Source: Pyrinomonadaceae bacterium
GTDB taxonomy: Bacteria; Acidobacteriota; Blastocatellia; Pyrinomonadales; Pyrinomonadaceae
DNA length: 64,000 bases
Assembly: GCA_021228405.1 (NCBI GenBank)
Contig: JAJQRF010000002.1
Location: forward strand, 930,001 to 994,000
Direction of reading: 5' to 3'
The position numbers were made by a program, and so were the translations under genes. Positions 1 to 8,476 of the stretch are shown in pieces. Every line of letters begins with the position of its first letter. The first letter of the stretch is position 1. The notes beneath the pieces were generated by a model. The model was given only the letters and a program-made list of their open reading frames with translations. It did not search any database and was not told the DNA's origin.

Positions 1-845
1 CCGTCGCTCGAATCGATCGCATCATAGAGAATTTTCGCTTTTTCTTCGTTTATTTTTTGCATCGCCTTCACGCCGCCTTTGTTTTTCAGCCATTCGCAGA
101 CGAGGCTTACGAGATAAATTCCCCAGGTGTTCGGCGTGTTGAGCATCGAATCGTTTTTCGCAATGGCGCGGTAATCGAGCATTGCAAATTGATTTGAGGG
201 AACTTTTTCGAGCATATCGTCGCGGATAATGACGAGCGTCACGCCCGAAGGTCCGATATTTTTCTGTGCTCCGGCGTAGATGAGCGCGTATTTGTCGAAA
301 TCGAGCGGTTTGGAAAGAATGTTCGACGAGGCATCGCAGACGACGGGAATGCCTTTGCCGTCGAGTTCGTATTTGAACTCAACGCCGTCGATCGTTTCGT
401 TTGAACAATAGTGTATGTAATCTGCCGTTTGACTGAAATTAAGTTCGTCCTGTTCGGGAACGGATTTGTAATTTGTTTCTTTCGTAGAAAAAATGACGTT
501 CACTTTGCCGCATTTTTTCGCTTCCCTGACGGCTTTTTCGCCCCATGCTCCCGTCACGATGTAATCCGCCGAATTTTTTAAGAAATTGATCGGAATCATC
601 GAAAACTGCAAGCTTGCGCCGCCTTGCAGGAAAAGAATTCGGAAATTTTCGGGGACGCTCAAAAGCTCGCGGATACCGTTTTCGGCGGAATGCAGGATCG
701 GTGCGAAATGTTGCGAACGGTGGCTGATCTCCATCACGCTCATTCCGATACCGTTCAGGGAAAGCATTTCGCTTTGGGCTTTTTCCAAAACTTCGGTCGG
801 CAGAATCGCCGGACCTGCGCTGAAATTATAGATTCTTTTCGTCAT
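1..845 (-). CDS. serC: Phosphoserine aminotransferase SerC, 3' part outside the window
   Basis: This PLP enzyme converts 3-phosphohydroxypyruvate and glutamate to phosphoserine in serine synthesis (and acts in some PLP synthesis routes). Reading the minus strand from the ATG at 845 gives MTKRIYNFSAGPAILPTEVL, the typical SerC N-terminus. The PLP-lysine region reads GAQKNIGPSGVTLV. About 281 codons are present of a usual 360, so the C-terminal quarter lies to the left of base 1. It is transcribed away from the gene at 1076, and the 230-base gap between them is AT-rich with no further gene seen. The frame is open throughout. Confidence 0.95.
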   Translation of the reverse strand, partial: MTKRIYNFSAGPAILPTEVLEKAQSEMLSLNGIGMSVMEISHRSQHFAPILHSAENGIRELLSVPENFRILFLQGGASLQFSMIPINFLKNSADYIVTGAWGEKAVREAKKCGKVNVIFSTKETNYKSVPEQDELNFSQTADYIHYCSNETIDGVEFKYELDGKGIPVVCDASSNILSKPLDFDKYALIYAGAQKNIGPSGVTLVIIRDDMLEKVPSNQFAMLDYRAIAKNDSMLNTPNTWGIYLVSLVCEWLKNKGGVKAMQKINEEKAKILYDAIDSSD

Positions 846-1075
846 CGAATTTTTTAGTGAAACCTGCAAAAAAATTACAATAGCACAGAGCGGTTTAATG
901 TTGAATTTCGCAATTCCGACTTATTTTTCGATTTCTGCGGATTGGGCGGCGGTTACGTTTCAAAATTCACATAAAAGTGAGTTAAAATACACAATATCTG
1001 TCAAACTCTTTTTTTGAAGATGGCATCTTAGAAAAGCGTTTCCCGAATTTAATGGACACAATTTGGAGGATTTCA

Positions 1076-2443
1076 ATGTTTAGAAAAAAATATTTTACGA
1101 GTTTTTTATCAATTGCAATACTACTTGCCGCGAGTGCGGCGGTCTTTGCACAGAGTTCGCCCGTGAGCGGACGCGTGGAATTAAAAAAGGCTGACGGCAC
1201 GACCACTCCCGTCACTGATGCGGTCGTCGACGTTTACCGCACCGACATTAAAGGTAAACCGCCCGGAACCAAAACCAACAAAAAAGGCGAATTCAGCTTT
1301 GCCGGATTACTGCTCGGCGGAACTTACGCTCTTTCGGTCAGCGCACCCGGAGCTAAACCTGAAATCCAACCGAATATCAAAGCCGGACAGGAAAGAATCG
1401 TTATCACCTTGATGGAAGGCGACGGCAAGCGTTGGACGGAAGATGAAGTCAGACAAGCGTTGGCAGCCGGTCCGCAAACGACGGGCGGGACGAATACTGC
1501 CGCCGCGCCGACCGCCGAAGAAAAGAAAGCGGCTGAAGATGCCAAAAAATCACAAGCCGAATATGATGCAAAGGTAAAGGAAATCAACGCCAAAAACGAA
1601 AAGATCAAACAAAATACGGCGATCATTCAAACTTCTCTGAAAGAAGGCAACGATGCCTTTAATGCTAAAAATTACGATCTGGCAATTACCAAATACGAAC
1701 AGGGAATCGCCGCCGAACCTGATTTTGTCGGAAGCGCGCCGGTGCTTAACAACAACAAAGGCGCGTCTTTGAAAAGCCGTGCGGTCGATACTTATAACCA
1801 ATTTGCAAAATCGACCGATGCCGCCGCAAAAGCCGAAGCGATGGGAAGAGTTAAAAAAGACCTGACCGACGCGATTGCCGCTTATGCAAGATCATATCAG
1901 GTATTGAAAGGCGCACAGCCTGCGGATATTAGCAATCAGGCTGTGTATGATTCGACCAAATACACGGCATTGGCGGGTTTGACCGACAGCTATCGTTTAC
2001 TGGTTATTACCAAGTCGGACACGTCGAAAGCCGCCGAAGCAAAACTTGCTTACGACGATTATTTCGCGGTTGAAACCGATGCGGCGAAAAAATTGAAAGC
2101 ACAGATCACGCTCGGCGATATTATGCGTGAAGCCGGCGATTCGGACAATGCGATTGCCGCTTACCGTGTTGCGCTCGAAGGCTCGCCTGAAAATGCCGAA
2201 GCTTTAGCGGGATTGGGCTTGTCGCTCTTTAACTCGGGTGTGGTCAACAACAACAAAGACCAAATGCAGGAAGGTTTGAACGTGATGCAAAAATTCGTCG
2301 ATGTCGCGCCGGTCGCCGCAACGGACAGCGCATATATGAAGGAATTGAAGCAGAGCGTAAAAGAAGCGGTCGAATATCTGAAAACACAGGAAAAACTGAC
2401 ACCGCAGAAAACACCGAAAACCAACACCAAGAAAAAGACCTAA
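1076..2443 (+). CDS. Secreted protein with carboxypeptidase-regulatory-like domain and TPRs
   Basis: The protein has 455 residues. The start at 1076 is preferred over an upstream ATG at 1052 because GGAGGA (1065-1070) sits just before it and a clean signal peptide follows (MFRKKYFTSF to AVFAQS). After cleavage comes a beta-sandwich of the CarboxypepD_reg/Cna-B kind (about residues 27-110), then an Ala/Lys/Glu-rich stretch that should be helical (about 140-190), then several TPR-like helix pairs. The C-terminus is Lys/Thr-rich. The family is common in Acidobacteriota as a periplasmic scaffold protein; no enzyme motif is visible and no partner can be named. It is a single gene with its own terminator. 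Confidence 0.85.
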   Translation: MFRKKYFTSFLSIAILLAASAAVFAQSSPVSGRVELKKADGTTTPVTDAVVDVYRTDIKGKPPGTKTNKKGEFSFAGLLLGGTYALSVSAPGAKPEIQPNIKAGQERIVITLMEGDGKRWTEDEVRQALAAGPQTTGGTNTAAAPTAEEKKAAEDAKKSQAEYDAKVKEINAKNEKIKQNTAIIQTSLKEGNDAFNAKNYDLAITKYEQGIAAEPDFVGSAPVLNNNKGASLKSRAVDTYNQFAKSTDAAAKAEAMGRVKKDLTDAIAAYARSYQVLKGAQPADISNQAVYDSTKYTALAGLTDSYRLLVITKSDTSKAAEAKLAYDDYFAVETDAAKKLKAQITLGDIMREAGDSDNAIAAYRVALEGSPENAEALAGLGLSLFNSGVVNNNKDQMQEGLNVMQKFVDVAPVAATDSAYMKELKQSVKEAVEYLKTQEKLTPQKTPKTNTKKKT

Positions 2444-2464
2444 AATTTAGTTCAAAATAGAAAA

Positions 2465-2516
2465 AAAGAAGTCGCGACTGTTATGATAAATTTCAGCCGC
2501 GACTTCTTTATTATTT
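2465..2516 (+). terminator. Rho-independent terminator after the TPR protein
   Basis: A perfect 12-bp stem pairs 2465-2476 (AAAGAAGTCGCG) with 2498-2509 around a 21-base loop and is followed by a T-rich run. The start codon of the next gene (2519) lies immediately after it. Confidence 0.75.
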
Positions 2517-2518
2517 TT

Positions 2519-2995
2519 ATGAGTATCAAGATCAGAAAAGCCGGAATTAACGATTTGTCGCAAATTATTAGTCTAATGCGTGAATTTGCAGTTTTTGAAA
2601 ATCTCGAAGATTCATTTTTCGTCACCGAAGAAAAACTTTCCGAAGCGTTTTTCGGAGAAAAAGCATTTGCGAAAAGTCTGGTTGCCTATTCCGAAAACGA
2701 AATGATCGCGTTTGCCGTCGGCTTTCCGGTTTTGAAAACCTTTCGCGGCGAACGTTCGTTTTATCTCGAAGACCTTTACATCAAACCCGCATTTCGCGGC
2801 AAAGGTTTGGGCTTTGAAATGCTCAAAGCCGTCGCCAAACTCGCAACCGGAGAAAACTGCGTCCGAATGGATTGGCAAGCCCTCGATTGGAACGTCAACG
2901 CCCTCGAATTTTATAAAAAAATCGGGGCAGAAGCCGATTCGGGTAACGTGGATTTTCGACTCATCGAAGAAAAATTCAACGAACTCGCATCTTAA
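2519..2995 (+). CDS. GNAT N-acetyltransferase, spermidine/spermine acetyltransferase-like
   Basis: This 158-residue protein covers one complete GNAT domain and should transfer acetyl from acetyl-CoA to an amine. The acetyl-CoA loop is seen as FRGKGLGFEMLKAV after the strand YLEDLYIKPA, and the C-terminal part MDWQALDWNVNALEFYKKIG matches the diamine/spermidine acetyltransferase subgroup closely. The substrate is inference from that similarity. I place the start at 2519; an upstream in-frame ATG at 2483 would put the start inside the preceding terminator hairpin. The ribosome site is weak. Confidence 0.85.
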   Translation: MSIKIRKAGINDLSQIISLMREFAVFENLEDSFFVTEEKLSEAFFGEKAFAKSLVAYSENEMIAFAVGFPVLKTFRGERSFYLEDLYIKPAFRGKGLGFEMLKAVAKLATGENCVRMDWQALDWNVNALEFYKKIGAEADSGNVDFRLIEEKFNELAS

Positions 2996-2999
2996 ACGA

Positions 3000-3100
3000 G
3001 AAAATTAACCGCAGATAAACGCGGATGGACGCAGATAAAAATTGATTCAGCAAAATCAGAAACATCTGCGTTCATCTGTGAAAATCTGCGGTTAATTTTC
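3000..3100. repeat. Intergenic hairpin repeat, CGCAGAT word family
   Basis: The arm at 3000-3016 pairs perfectly over 17 bp with 3084-3100, and 3029-3036 pairs with 3064-3071. Each arm carries several copies of a word close to ACGCAGATAA. The same word family recurs at 4881-4960 and 27323-27414. Confidence 0.8.
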
Positions 3101-3206
3101 TTTCCCTGAAAAATTCTGTCACAAACTTCGGCGCGTCGGTGTTTTTGATTATGTAGATGCAAAACGCATTGATTCCGAAATCAAAATCAAAAAAAGGGAG
3201 TTTCTA

Positions 3207-4112
3207 ATGTCCAGTAAATACCGAAAACTATTTAGTCTTTTTACCGCTTTCATCATTATCGTTCTTGGAAAATACGTCATCGTTGCGCAAACCGAAATCC
3301 GCGGCGACTGGAAGGCAAGCGTCAATTCCGAAAAATCGGAAAAGAAACTGAATCTTTCAATGTCGCGCAATAGCGGCAAAAACAACCGCAATCAGATGGG
3401 TTCAAGTTTCGATGTCAAGGATTTTGAAGGATTATCCGAAAGCCAATTTGCCAATTCAAACGTCAGATTCAGTTTGACGCGCGAAGCCGGAAGAGTGGAT
3501 TTCGAGGGGAATTTTTCAAACAATAAAGGTTCGGGAACGTTTGTTTTCAGACCCGATCAGCAGTTTTTTTCGGCAATGAAATCACGCGGTTTCGATTTTG
3601 AAAAGCCTTCAAAAAACAGCCGTGAAAACGAGGTCGAAAACCGTATGTTTGCGGCGATGGCGTTGGACGTAAAATTGGCGACTGCCGACGATCTGCTTTC
3701 GGCAAATTTCGGCGATCTTGATGTTGACGATCTTTTCAAAGCCACGATCTTTAAGATAGATTCGTCGTTTATGCGCGAAATGAAAGCTTCGGGTTTTCCG
3801 AATCTTGGGATGGAAGAACTTGTCAAAGCAAGAATTTTCAAGATCGATGCTGAATTTTTGCGTTCACTGAATGAAAACGGTTTAGCAACGGAAGATTTTG
3901 AAAACGTCGTCAAGATGCGTATTTTCAAAATTACGCCCGAATTTATCAACGGAGTTCGCGCCGAAGGTTTTTCCAAACTCGACATCGAAGATTTGGTCAA
4001 AATGAAAATCTTTAACATCGATGCCGAATTTATCCGCAAAGCCCGCGCTGAAGGCGTGCCGATGGATGTCGAAAAACTTGTTCAAAAACGAATCGGTGTT
4101 TGGGGCAAATAG
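3207..4112 (+). CDS. Secreted protein with four to five 29-residue helical repeats
   Basis: The 301-residue protein starts at 3207 behind AGGGAG. It has an N-terminal hydrophobic signal segment ending near residue 28 and a beta-rich region (about 30-120). From about residue 170 there are four full repeats and a partial one, each with the core LVKxRIFKIDxEFxRxxxxxG. Similar repeats occur in acidobacterial proteins, often attached to M56/BlaR-type sensor peptidases (recalled family knowledge, not checked). Here no peptidase domain is present, so the repeats stand alone in an exported protein. Function is unknown; a binding or scaffold role is inference. Monocistronic, with a strong terminator after it. 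Confidence 0.75.
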   Translation: MSSKYRKLFSLFTAFIIIVLGKYVIVAQTEIRGDWKASVNSEKSEKKLNLSMSRNSGKNNRNQMGSSFDVKDFEGLSESQFANSNVRFSLTREAGRVDFEGNFSNNKGSGTFVFRPDQQFFSAMKSRGFDFEKPSKNSRENEVENRMFAAMALDVKLATADDLLSANFGDLDVDDLFKATIFKIDSSFMREMKASGFPNLGMEELVKARIFKIDAEFLRSLNENGLATEDFENVVKMRIFKITPEFINGVRAEGFSKLDIEDLVKMKIFNIDAEFIRKARAEGVPMDVEKLVQKRIGVWGK

Positions 4113-4127
4113 AAAATTTTCAAACGC

Positions 4128-4163
4128 AAAAAAGGGAGAAAGTTTGCTTTCTCCCTTTTTTTT
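4128..4163. terminator. Bidirectional terminator
   Basis: AAAGGGAGAAAG (4131-4142) pairs over 12 bp with 4147-4158 across a TTTG loop. A-runs on the left and T-runs on the right let it serve both the repeat protein (+) and the convergent yceH-like gene (-). Confidence 0.85.
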
Positions 4164-4204
4164 ATGCTCAAATCCAGGCAGTTCTATCTGCTTTTTCCGA
4201 CCTT

Positions 4205-4846
4205 TTACTCAAACTGTTTCTTAAATTCTTCAAATGCTTTTTTGAATTCGTCCAGCTCGTTTCGCAGAGCCGTTACTTCTTCTTCGAGTTTTTCAACGCG
4301 GTCGTCCTGGACGAGCGCGGCGGTGCGCGGTGTGTAAGCGGGAACTTTCGGTTCGCCGCAGAGCAGATGCGCATAGCGGGCTTCTTTTTGTCCGGGCTGG
4401 CGTTCGAGTTTGACGATCAACGGATCATCGCGCATTTGCAAGGCTTCGAGCGTTTCGTTGACATCGTTGAGATCACGAAAATCGTAAAGTCTGCCGGTTC
4501 TTTCGCGAATTTCGCCGATGGTTTGCGGTCCGCGCAACATTAAAATACACAGAACGGCGGTTTCCGAAGGTTCTAATTCGTAAACGTTCGGCAGCATATG
4601 TTTGTATTTCGGGACACGCGAAGTGCTTCCGTAAAAAACATAAGCGAGATTGCGGTCGCGCAAATGGTCAAGGGCTTTTTGAACGATGTCTTCGTTGTAG
4701 AAAACGACCGGTTCGCGGTTCGTTTTCTGGTTGCAGGCGGCGACGAGCGCGTTCATCGTCAAAGGATAATATTCGGGTGTGGTCAGTTGTTTTTCAACTA
4801 AACTTCCGAGGATTCTGGCTTCGATTTCGGTTATCTGTTCGGGCAT
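4205..4846 (-). CDS. YceH/DUF480 family winged-helix protein
   Basis: The protein has 213 residues, close to E. coli YceH. The N-terminus EARILGSLVEKQLTTPEYYP and the segment LMLRGPQTIGEIRERTGRLY are family hallmarks; the domain consists of two winged helices. The C-terminal 40 residues are heptad-like (LEEEVTALRNELDEFKKAF) and should form a coiled coil. The biochemical role of the family is not established. It is a single gene that converges with the repeat protein. Confidence 0.9.
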   Translation of the reverse strand: MPEQITEIEARILGSLVEKQLTTPEYYPLTMNALVAACNQKTNREPVVFYNEDIVQKALDHLRDRNLAYVFYGSTSRVPKYKHMLPNVYELEPSETAVLCILMLRGPQTIGEIRERTGRLYDFRDLNDVNETLEALQMRDDPLIVKLERQPGQKEARYAHLLCGEPKVPAYTPRTAALVQDDRVEKLEEEVTALRNELDEFKKAFEEFKKQFE

Positions 4847-4880
4847 AGCGGTTTATAGGATAAATGAAAAAAGCGAATAA

Positions 4881-4960
4881 GTGAAACTACAGATAGACAA
4901 GATAAACACAGATAATTAAAAGAAAAATCGGTGTTTATCCGTGCTTATCCGTGGTTTCAT
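4881..4960. repeat. Intergenic hairpin repeat, CACGGATAAA word family
   Basis: The arms 4881-4913 and 4927-4960 are inverted copies with a few mismatches. The right arm shows the near-tandem unit TTATCCGTG in steps of about ten bases. It is related in word to the hairpins at 3000 and 27323. The element sits directly upstream of the GTG-started exonuclease gene. Confidence 0.75.
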
Positions 4961-4986
4961 TTTTGAAATAGTTTACAATTTATCCT

Positions 4987-5559
4987 GTGAACATCTTGAT
5001 CGCCCGTTCGGAAACCGACATCGAAACGGCTTATAACAAACTCAAAAACTCGGAAATTTTAGGTTGCGACACGGAAACTTCCTCGCTTTCGGCACGGAAG
5101 GGAAAACTTTTTTCGATCCAGTTTTCCGACGGCGATTTTAACGTTTTAGTTCCGTTTTCCGAAGGCGTTTCGATGGGAAAATTGGAAGAAATTTTGCTTG
5201 ATGCAAATGTCGTCAAGGTCTTTCACAATGCGCGTTTCGATCTGGAATTCCTGCGCGAAAACGGTTTTCAAATAAATAACTTTTTCTGCACGATGATCGC
5301 CGAAAAACTTTTGACGAAAGGCGCGGGACAATCCATTTCGCTCGCCGAAACGCTTTACCGTTATTTCGCCGTCGATCTCGACAAATCGCACCGCGCTAAA
5401 TTTAATCGAGATTGGAACGGCATCTGGACGAAAGACTTGGTCGAATACGCACTTTCCGACGTTGTTTATCTGCCGAAACTGATGACGGAACAAAAATTAT
5501 GGCTCGAAAGACTTGGCTTGCGCGAAGATTTTGAAAGACAGATCGGCAAGATTATTTAA
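4987..5559 (+). CDS. Single-domain 3'-5' exonuclease (RNase D/WRN type, DEDDy)
   Basis: This 190-residue protein is a bare DEDD exonuclease domain and lacks the HRDC domains of full RNase D. The three exo motifs are visible: DTET near residue 28 (exo I), HNARFDLEFL (exo II) and YALSDVVYL (exo III with Tyr, hence DEDDy). It should trim RNA or DNA from 3' ends using two metal ions; the substrate cannot be told. The start is GTG at 4987. The intergenic hairpin at 4881-4960 lies just upstream. Confidence 0.88.
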   Translation: MNILIARSETDIETAYNKLKNSEILGCDTETSSLSARKGKLFSIQFSDGDFNVLVPFSEGVSMGKLEEILLDANVVKVFHNARFDLEFLRENGFQINNFFCTMIAEKLLTKGAGQSISLAETLYRYFAVDLDKSHRAKFNRDWNGIWTKDLVEYALSDVVYLPKLMTEQKLWLERLGLREDFERQIGKII

Positions 5560-5597
5560 ACCCTCAAACAAAATATAATCGTTTCAGTTTTGAATTT

Positions 5598-6071
5598 TTA
5601 CCAGCGATGATACGCCGGATGACCTTCTTTGACGGCGACAAAAGTTCCTTTGCACGTCGCGCAAACTTTTTCGTCGGCGATCAGTTCGGCTTCGACGATC
5701 GCTTTATCTTCGGTCGATTCGACGACGCGCGCTTTCAGATAGATCGGGACGTTATACGGTGTCGGACGGCGCAGTTTGACGTGAAAATCTGCCGTGACGG
5801 TGCAATCGGGTTCGGTTTTGCCCTGTTTTTTCATCAAAAAATGAGCCGCCGCCCAGTTTGAATGACAATCGAGCAGTGCGCCGATGATTCCGCCGTTGAG
5901 CATTCCGGGAAATGCCTGATGATGTTCTTCCGCATGCCAGACCGCGACCACTTCATCGCCCGATTCGGATGGAAAACTACGGATTCGCAATCCTTTTTCG
6001 TTCCCGACACCGCAACCGAAGCAAATCCCGTTCGGCGCGTAAGTTTCCTGTAAAGATTTTTCGTTGTTCAT
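5598..6071 (-). CDS. PaaI-type hotdog thioesterase
   Basis: The protein has 157 residues and a hotdog fold. Visible features are an N-terminal CFGCG motif, the helix start FPGMLNGGIIGALLDCH that carries the acidic catalytic position, and DFHVKLRRPTP. It likely hydrolyses an acyl-CoA or other thioester; the acyl group is unknown. CFGC-type members are frequent in this protein family. It is on the same strand as the metallopeptidase gene at 6146, which lies 74 bases upstream of it, so the two could be co-transcribed. Confidence 0.85.
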   Translation of the reverse strand: MNNEKSLQETYAPNGICFGCGVGNEKGLRIRSFPSESGDEVVAVWHAEEHHQAFPGMLNGGIIGALLDCHSNWAAAHFLMKKQGKTEPDCTVTADFHVKLRRPTPYNVPIYLKARVVESTEDKAIVEAELIADEKVCATCKGTFVAVKEGHPAYHRW

Positions 6072-6145
6072 AAAAAATAGCTAAATAAAAAATGCGGCGG
6101 CATCGAGAGATCGCCGCCGCAAAACTCGAATTTACGGATTGAATA

Positions 6146-6967
6146 CTACCTGCCGAAGGTGTTGCATTGGCGCATATCGCCCGTTTGAAAGCCTTTTGCG
6201 AACCAATTGATGCGTTCCTTTGAAGTTCCGTGCGTGAACGATTCAGGGACGGCATAGCCTTGTGCACGTTTTTGAATCGTATCGTCGCCGACGGCGGACG
6301 CGGCGCGTAAAGCCTCTTCGGGATCGCCGGCTTCGACCAAGCCCTGTTTATTCGCATAATATGCCCAAACTCCCGCGTAGCAATCGGCTTGAAGCTCTAA
6401 GCGGACTGAAAGCGCATTTGAATTTCCGGCACGGTTTACTTTGTCCATCGTGCCGAGCAGATTTTGTACGTGATGCCCGACTTCGTGTGCGATCACATAC
6501 GCCTGCGCGAAATCGCCCGGTGCTTTGAATTCATTTTTCAACTCATTGAAGAACGAAAAATCGAGATACAGTTTTTGATCGCCCGGACAATAAAACGGTC
6601 CGGTCGAAGAACCCGCGACACCGCACGCCGATTCGACCTGATCGGTGAAAAGAACCAGCTTCGGATCGACATATTTCATCCGCGCCTGTTCGGGCAAAAT
6701 TTTGCGCCAAACATCTTCAGTACTGCCGAGAACCGAAGCGACAAAGCGTTTCTGATCGTCGTTTTGGGGTGCTTTTTGCGGTTGTTGTTGCTGTTGCGGA
6801 GCCTGAGTTTGCGGCGCATTTTCCAGCAATTGGCGCGGGTCGCCGCCGCACAAATAAATGACCAAAGCCAAAATCAGAATCCCGAAACCGCCGCCGCCGA
6901 CCGCGATTCCTCTTCCGCCAATTCCGCGCTGATCTTCGATGTTTGAACTTTCTCTTCCTCTAAGCAT
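6146..6967 (-). CDS. Neutral zinc metallopeptidase, YpfJ family
   Basis: The 273-residue protein has a Gly-rich N-terminus, one membrane span near residues 27-42 (FGILILALVIYLCGG), a Pro/Gln-rich linker, and a zinc peptidase domain. The zinc site is AHEVGHHVQNLLG with a downstream ELQADCYAG that supplies a third ligand. The organisation matches the neutral zinc metallopeptidases typified by E. coli YpfJ, expected to face the periplasm. The substrate is unknown. It is divergent from the MEST-like hydrolase, with only 76 bases between them. Confidence 0.92.
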   Translation of the reverse strand: MLRGRESSNIEDQRGIGGRGIAVGGGGFGILILALVIYLCGGDPRQLLENAPQTQAPQQQQQPQKAPQNDDQKRFVASVLGSTEDVWRKILPEQARMKYVDPKLVLFTDQVESACGVAGSSTGPFYCPGDQKLYLDFSFFNELKNEFKAPGDFAQAYVIAHEVGHHVQNLLGTMDKVNRAGNSNALSVRLELQADCYAGVWAYYANKQGLVEAGDPEEALRAASAVGDDTIQKRAQGYAVPESFTHGTSKERINWFAKGFQTGDMRQCNTFGR

Positions 6968-7043
6968 CTTTTTTCCGTTTCCTTTTATCTTTTCAGTATC
7001 TTAGCATTTTGCCCGAAATGACGAAAACTTTTATGCTGAAAAA

Positions 7044-7922
7044 ATGAATTTAACCGATTGGCAGGAAAGCGGAAAATATTTCGACTTTGAAGGCAAACCG
7101 ATTTTTTATCACTTGAGCGAAAATACGGACGAAGTTGTGCTTTGTCTGCACGGATTTCCTTCCGCTTCGTTTGATTATCATAAAATCTGGGACGGTTTGA
7201 CCGCAAAATACGCGGTTCTCGCATTCGATCTGATCGGCTACGGATTTTCGGCAAAGCCCGTCGATTTTGACTACACGACCTTTCGGCAAACCGATGTTCT
7301 GCAAGCTTTTGTCGAAAGTCTGGAAATAAAAGAAGTTCATATTCTCGCGCACGATTACGGCAACACGATCACACAGGAATTGCTTGCCCGAACCGAAGAA
7401 AACCGTCTGAATTTCGAGATAAAAAGCATTTGTTTTCTGAACGGCGCACTTTTTCCGGAAACGCATCGCCCGATTTTAGCGCAGAAAGTTCTCATCAGTC
7501 CGCTCGGTTTTCTGTTCGGGAAGCTGATTACGGATGCGATCTTCAAAAAAAGCCTCGCCACGGTTTTCGGAAAAGACACACAGCCGACCGAAGCGGAACT
7601 GGAAGATTTCGTGACGCTTTTCAAACATAACGGCGGGAAAAAAATCGCGCATAAATTGATTCGTTATATGACCGAACGCGCCGCATATCGTGAACGTTGG
7701 GTCGGTGCATTGAAAAGGATGAAAATCCCGTTTCGATTCATCAACGGCTCGGAAGATAAAGTGTCGGGCAAACATCTGGTCGCACGCTTTCGGGAAGTTT
7801 TGCCGCACCAAAAAGACATCATCGAATACGAGAATATCGGACATTTCCCGCATTTCGAGGTTCCTGACGATATTCTGAAAAAATATTTTGATTTCCTCAA
7901 TAAATTTTATTTATTTCACTAA
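7044..7922 (+). CDS. Alpha/beta hydrolase resembling haloalkane dehalogenase and animal MEST
   Basis: The 292-residue protein is a complete alpha/beta hydrolase with a cap. Its oxyanion region is LCLHGFPSASFDY and the nucleophile elbow is HDYGN, so the nucleophile is Asp as in dehalogenases and epoxide hydrolases. The acid lies near GSEDKVSG and the His in NIGHFPHFE. The cap, with NGALFPETHRP, VFGKDTQPTEAEL and ERWVGALK, follows the animal protein MEST/PEG1 segment by segment (compared from memory). Reaction unknown. The gene stands alone. Confidence 0.85.
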   Translation: MNLTDWQESGKYFDFEGKPIFYHLSENTDEVVLCLHGFPSASFDYHKIWDGLTAKYAVLAFDLIGYGFSAKPVDFDYTTFRQTDVLQAFVESLEIKEVHILAHDYGNTITQELLARTEENRLNFEIKSICFLNGALFPETHRPILAQKVLISPLGFLFGKLITDAIFKKSLATVFGKDTQPTEAELEDFVTLFKHNGGKKIAHKLIRYMTERAAYRERWVGALKRMKIPFRFINGSEDKVSGKHLVARFREVLPHQKDIIEYENIGHFPHFEVPDDILKKYFDFLNKFYLFH

Positions 7923-8022
7923 CACTTTATTTTTTGGTAAGTTTGCTTCACAAGCAGGTTTGAAAAGTTAAAAAAATGCTGTATTTTCTAGCTTTTACAA
8001 AGCCGATTGGGTAATAAAAATC

Positions 8023-8052
8023 TTGACACGAAGCCTACAAGAAAACTATTAT
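8023..8052 (+). promoter_or_regulatory. Sigma-70 type promoter of the HU gene
   Basis: A consensus -35 TTGACA (8023-8028), an 18-base spacer and a -10 TATTAT (8047-8052) lie 57 bases before the HU start. This is the best sigma-70-like promoter in the window, as fits a strongly expressed gene. Confidence 0.8.
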
Positions 8053-8108
8053 TTTCTTTAAAACTTAGTTAAGAGTTTTGCTTTCAATATCTTCAAGGAG
8101 GAACAGTT

Positions 8109-8387
8109 ATGATTAAACTCGATATCGTCAACGAAGTTGCCGATAAAACAGGAGTCCCGAAGCAAAAAGCGGAACAGGTTGTCGATTCGCTTTTTAACGC
8201 GATGAAGGATGCGCTTGCCAGGGGTAAACGTATCGAGCTTCGCGGTTTTGGAGTTTTTGTAGTTAAACCACGAAAACGCGGCGTTGGACGCAATCCGCGC
8301 ACGGGTAAGGAAGTTCCCATTCCGGCGGGAAAAACTATCCGATTTAAACCCGGCAAAGACTTGCAAGCCAAAGCCGTTAAGAAATAA
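8109..8387 (+). CDS. hup: HU-family histone-like DNA-binding protein
   Basis: The protein has 92 residues, full length for HU. It shows the dimer helices (KLDIVNEVADKTGVPKQKAE), the LRGFGVFVVK turn, and the DNA-binding beta arm GRNPRTGKEVPIPAGKTIRF. It packages and bends DNA as a dimer. A near-perfect Shine-Dalgarno (AAGGAGG, 8095-8101), a consensus promoter and an own terminator agree with high-level single-gene expression. The C-terminus ends in a short Lys-rich tail. Confidence 0.97.
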   Translation: MIKLDIVNEVADKTGVPKQKAEQVVDSLFNAMKDALARGKRIELRGFGVFVVKPRKRGVGRNPRTGKEVPIPAGKTIRFKPGKDLQAKAVKK

Positions 8388-8410
8388 AATAGTCCTAAGT
8401 TTTTAAATCT

Positions 8411-8462
8411 AAAATCGTAAACTGCAAGCGAGTTTTCAGTCTTTGCGGTTTACGATTTTTGT
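8411..8462 (+). terminator. Terminator of the HU gene
   Basis: A long stem pairs AAAATCGTAAACTGCAAG (8411-8428) with 8441-8459, with one or two mismatches, and T residues follow. Confidence 0.75.
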
Positions 8463-8476
8463 AATTAGGGTTTTAG

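Noticed and set aside
3207-4112. M56 peptidase annotation for the repeat protein
   Set aside because: No HExxH or membrane peptidase domain is present; only the repeats are similar.
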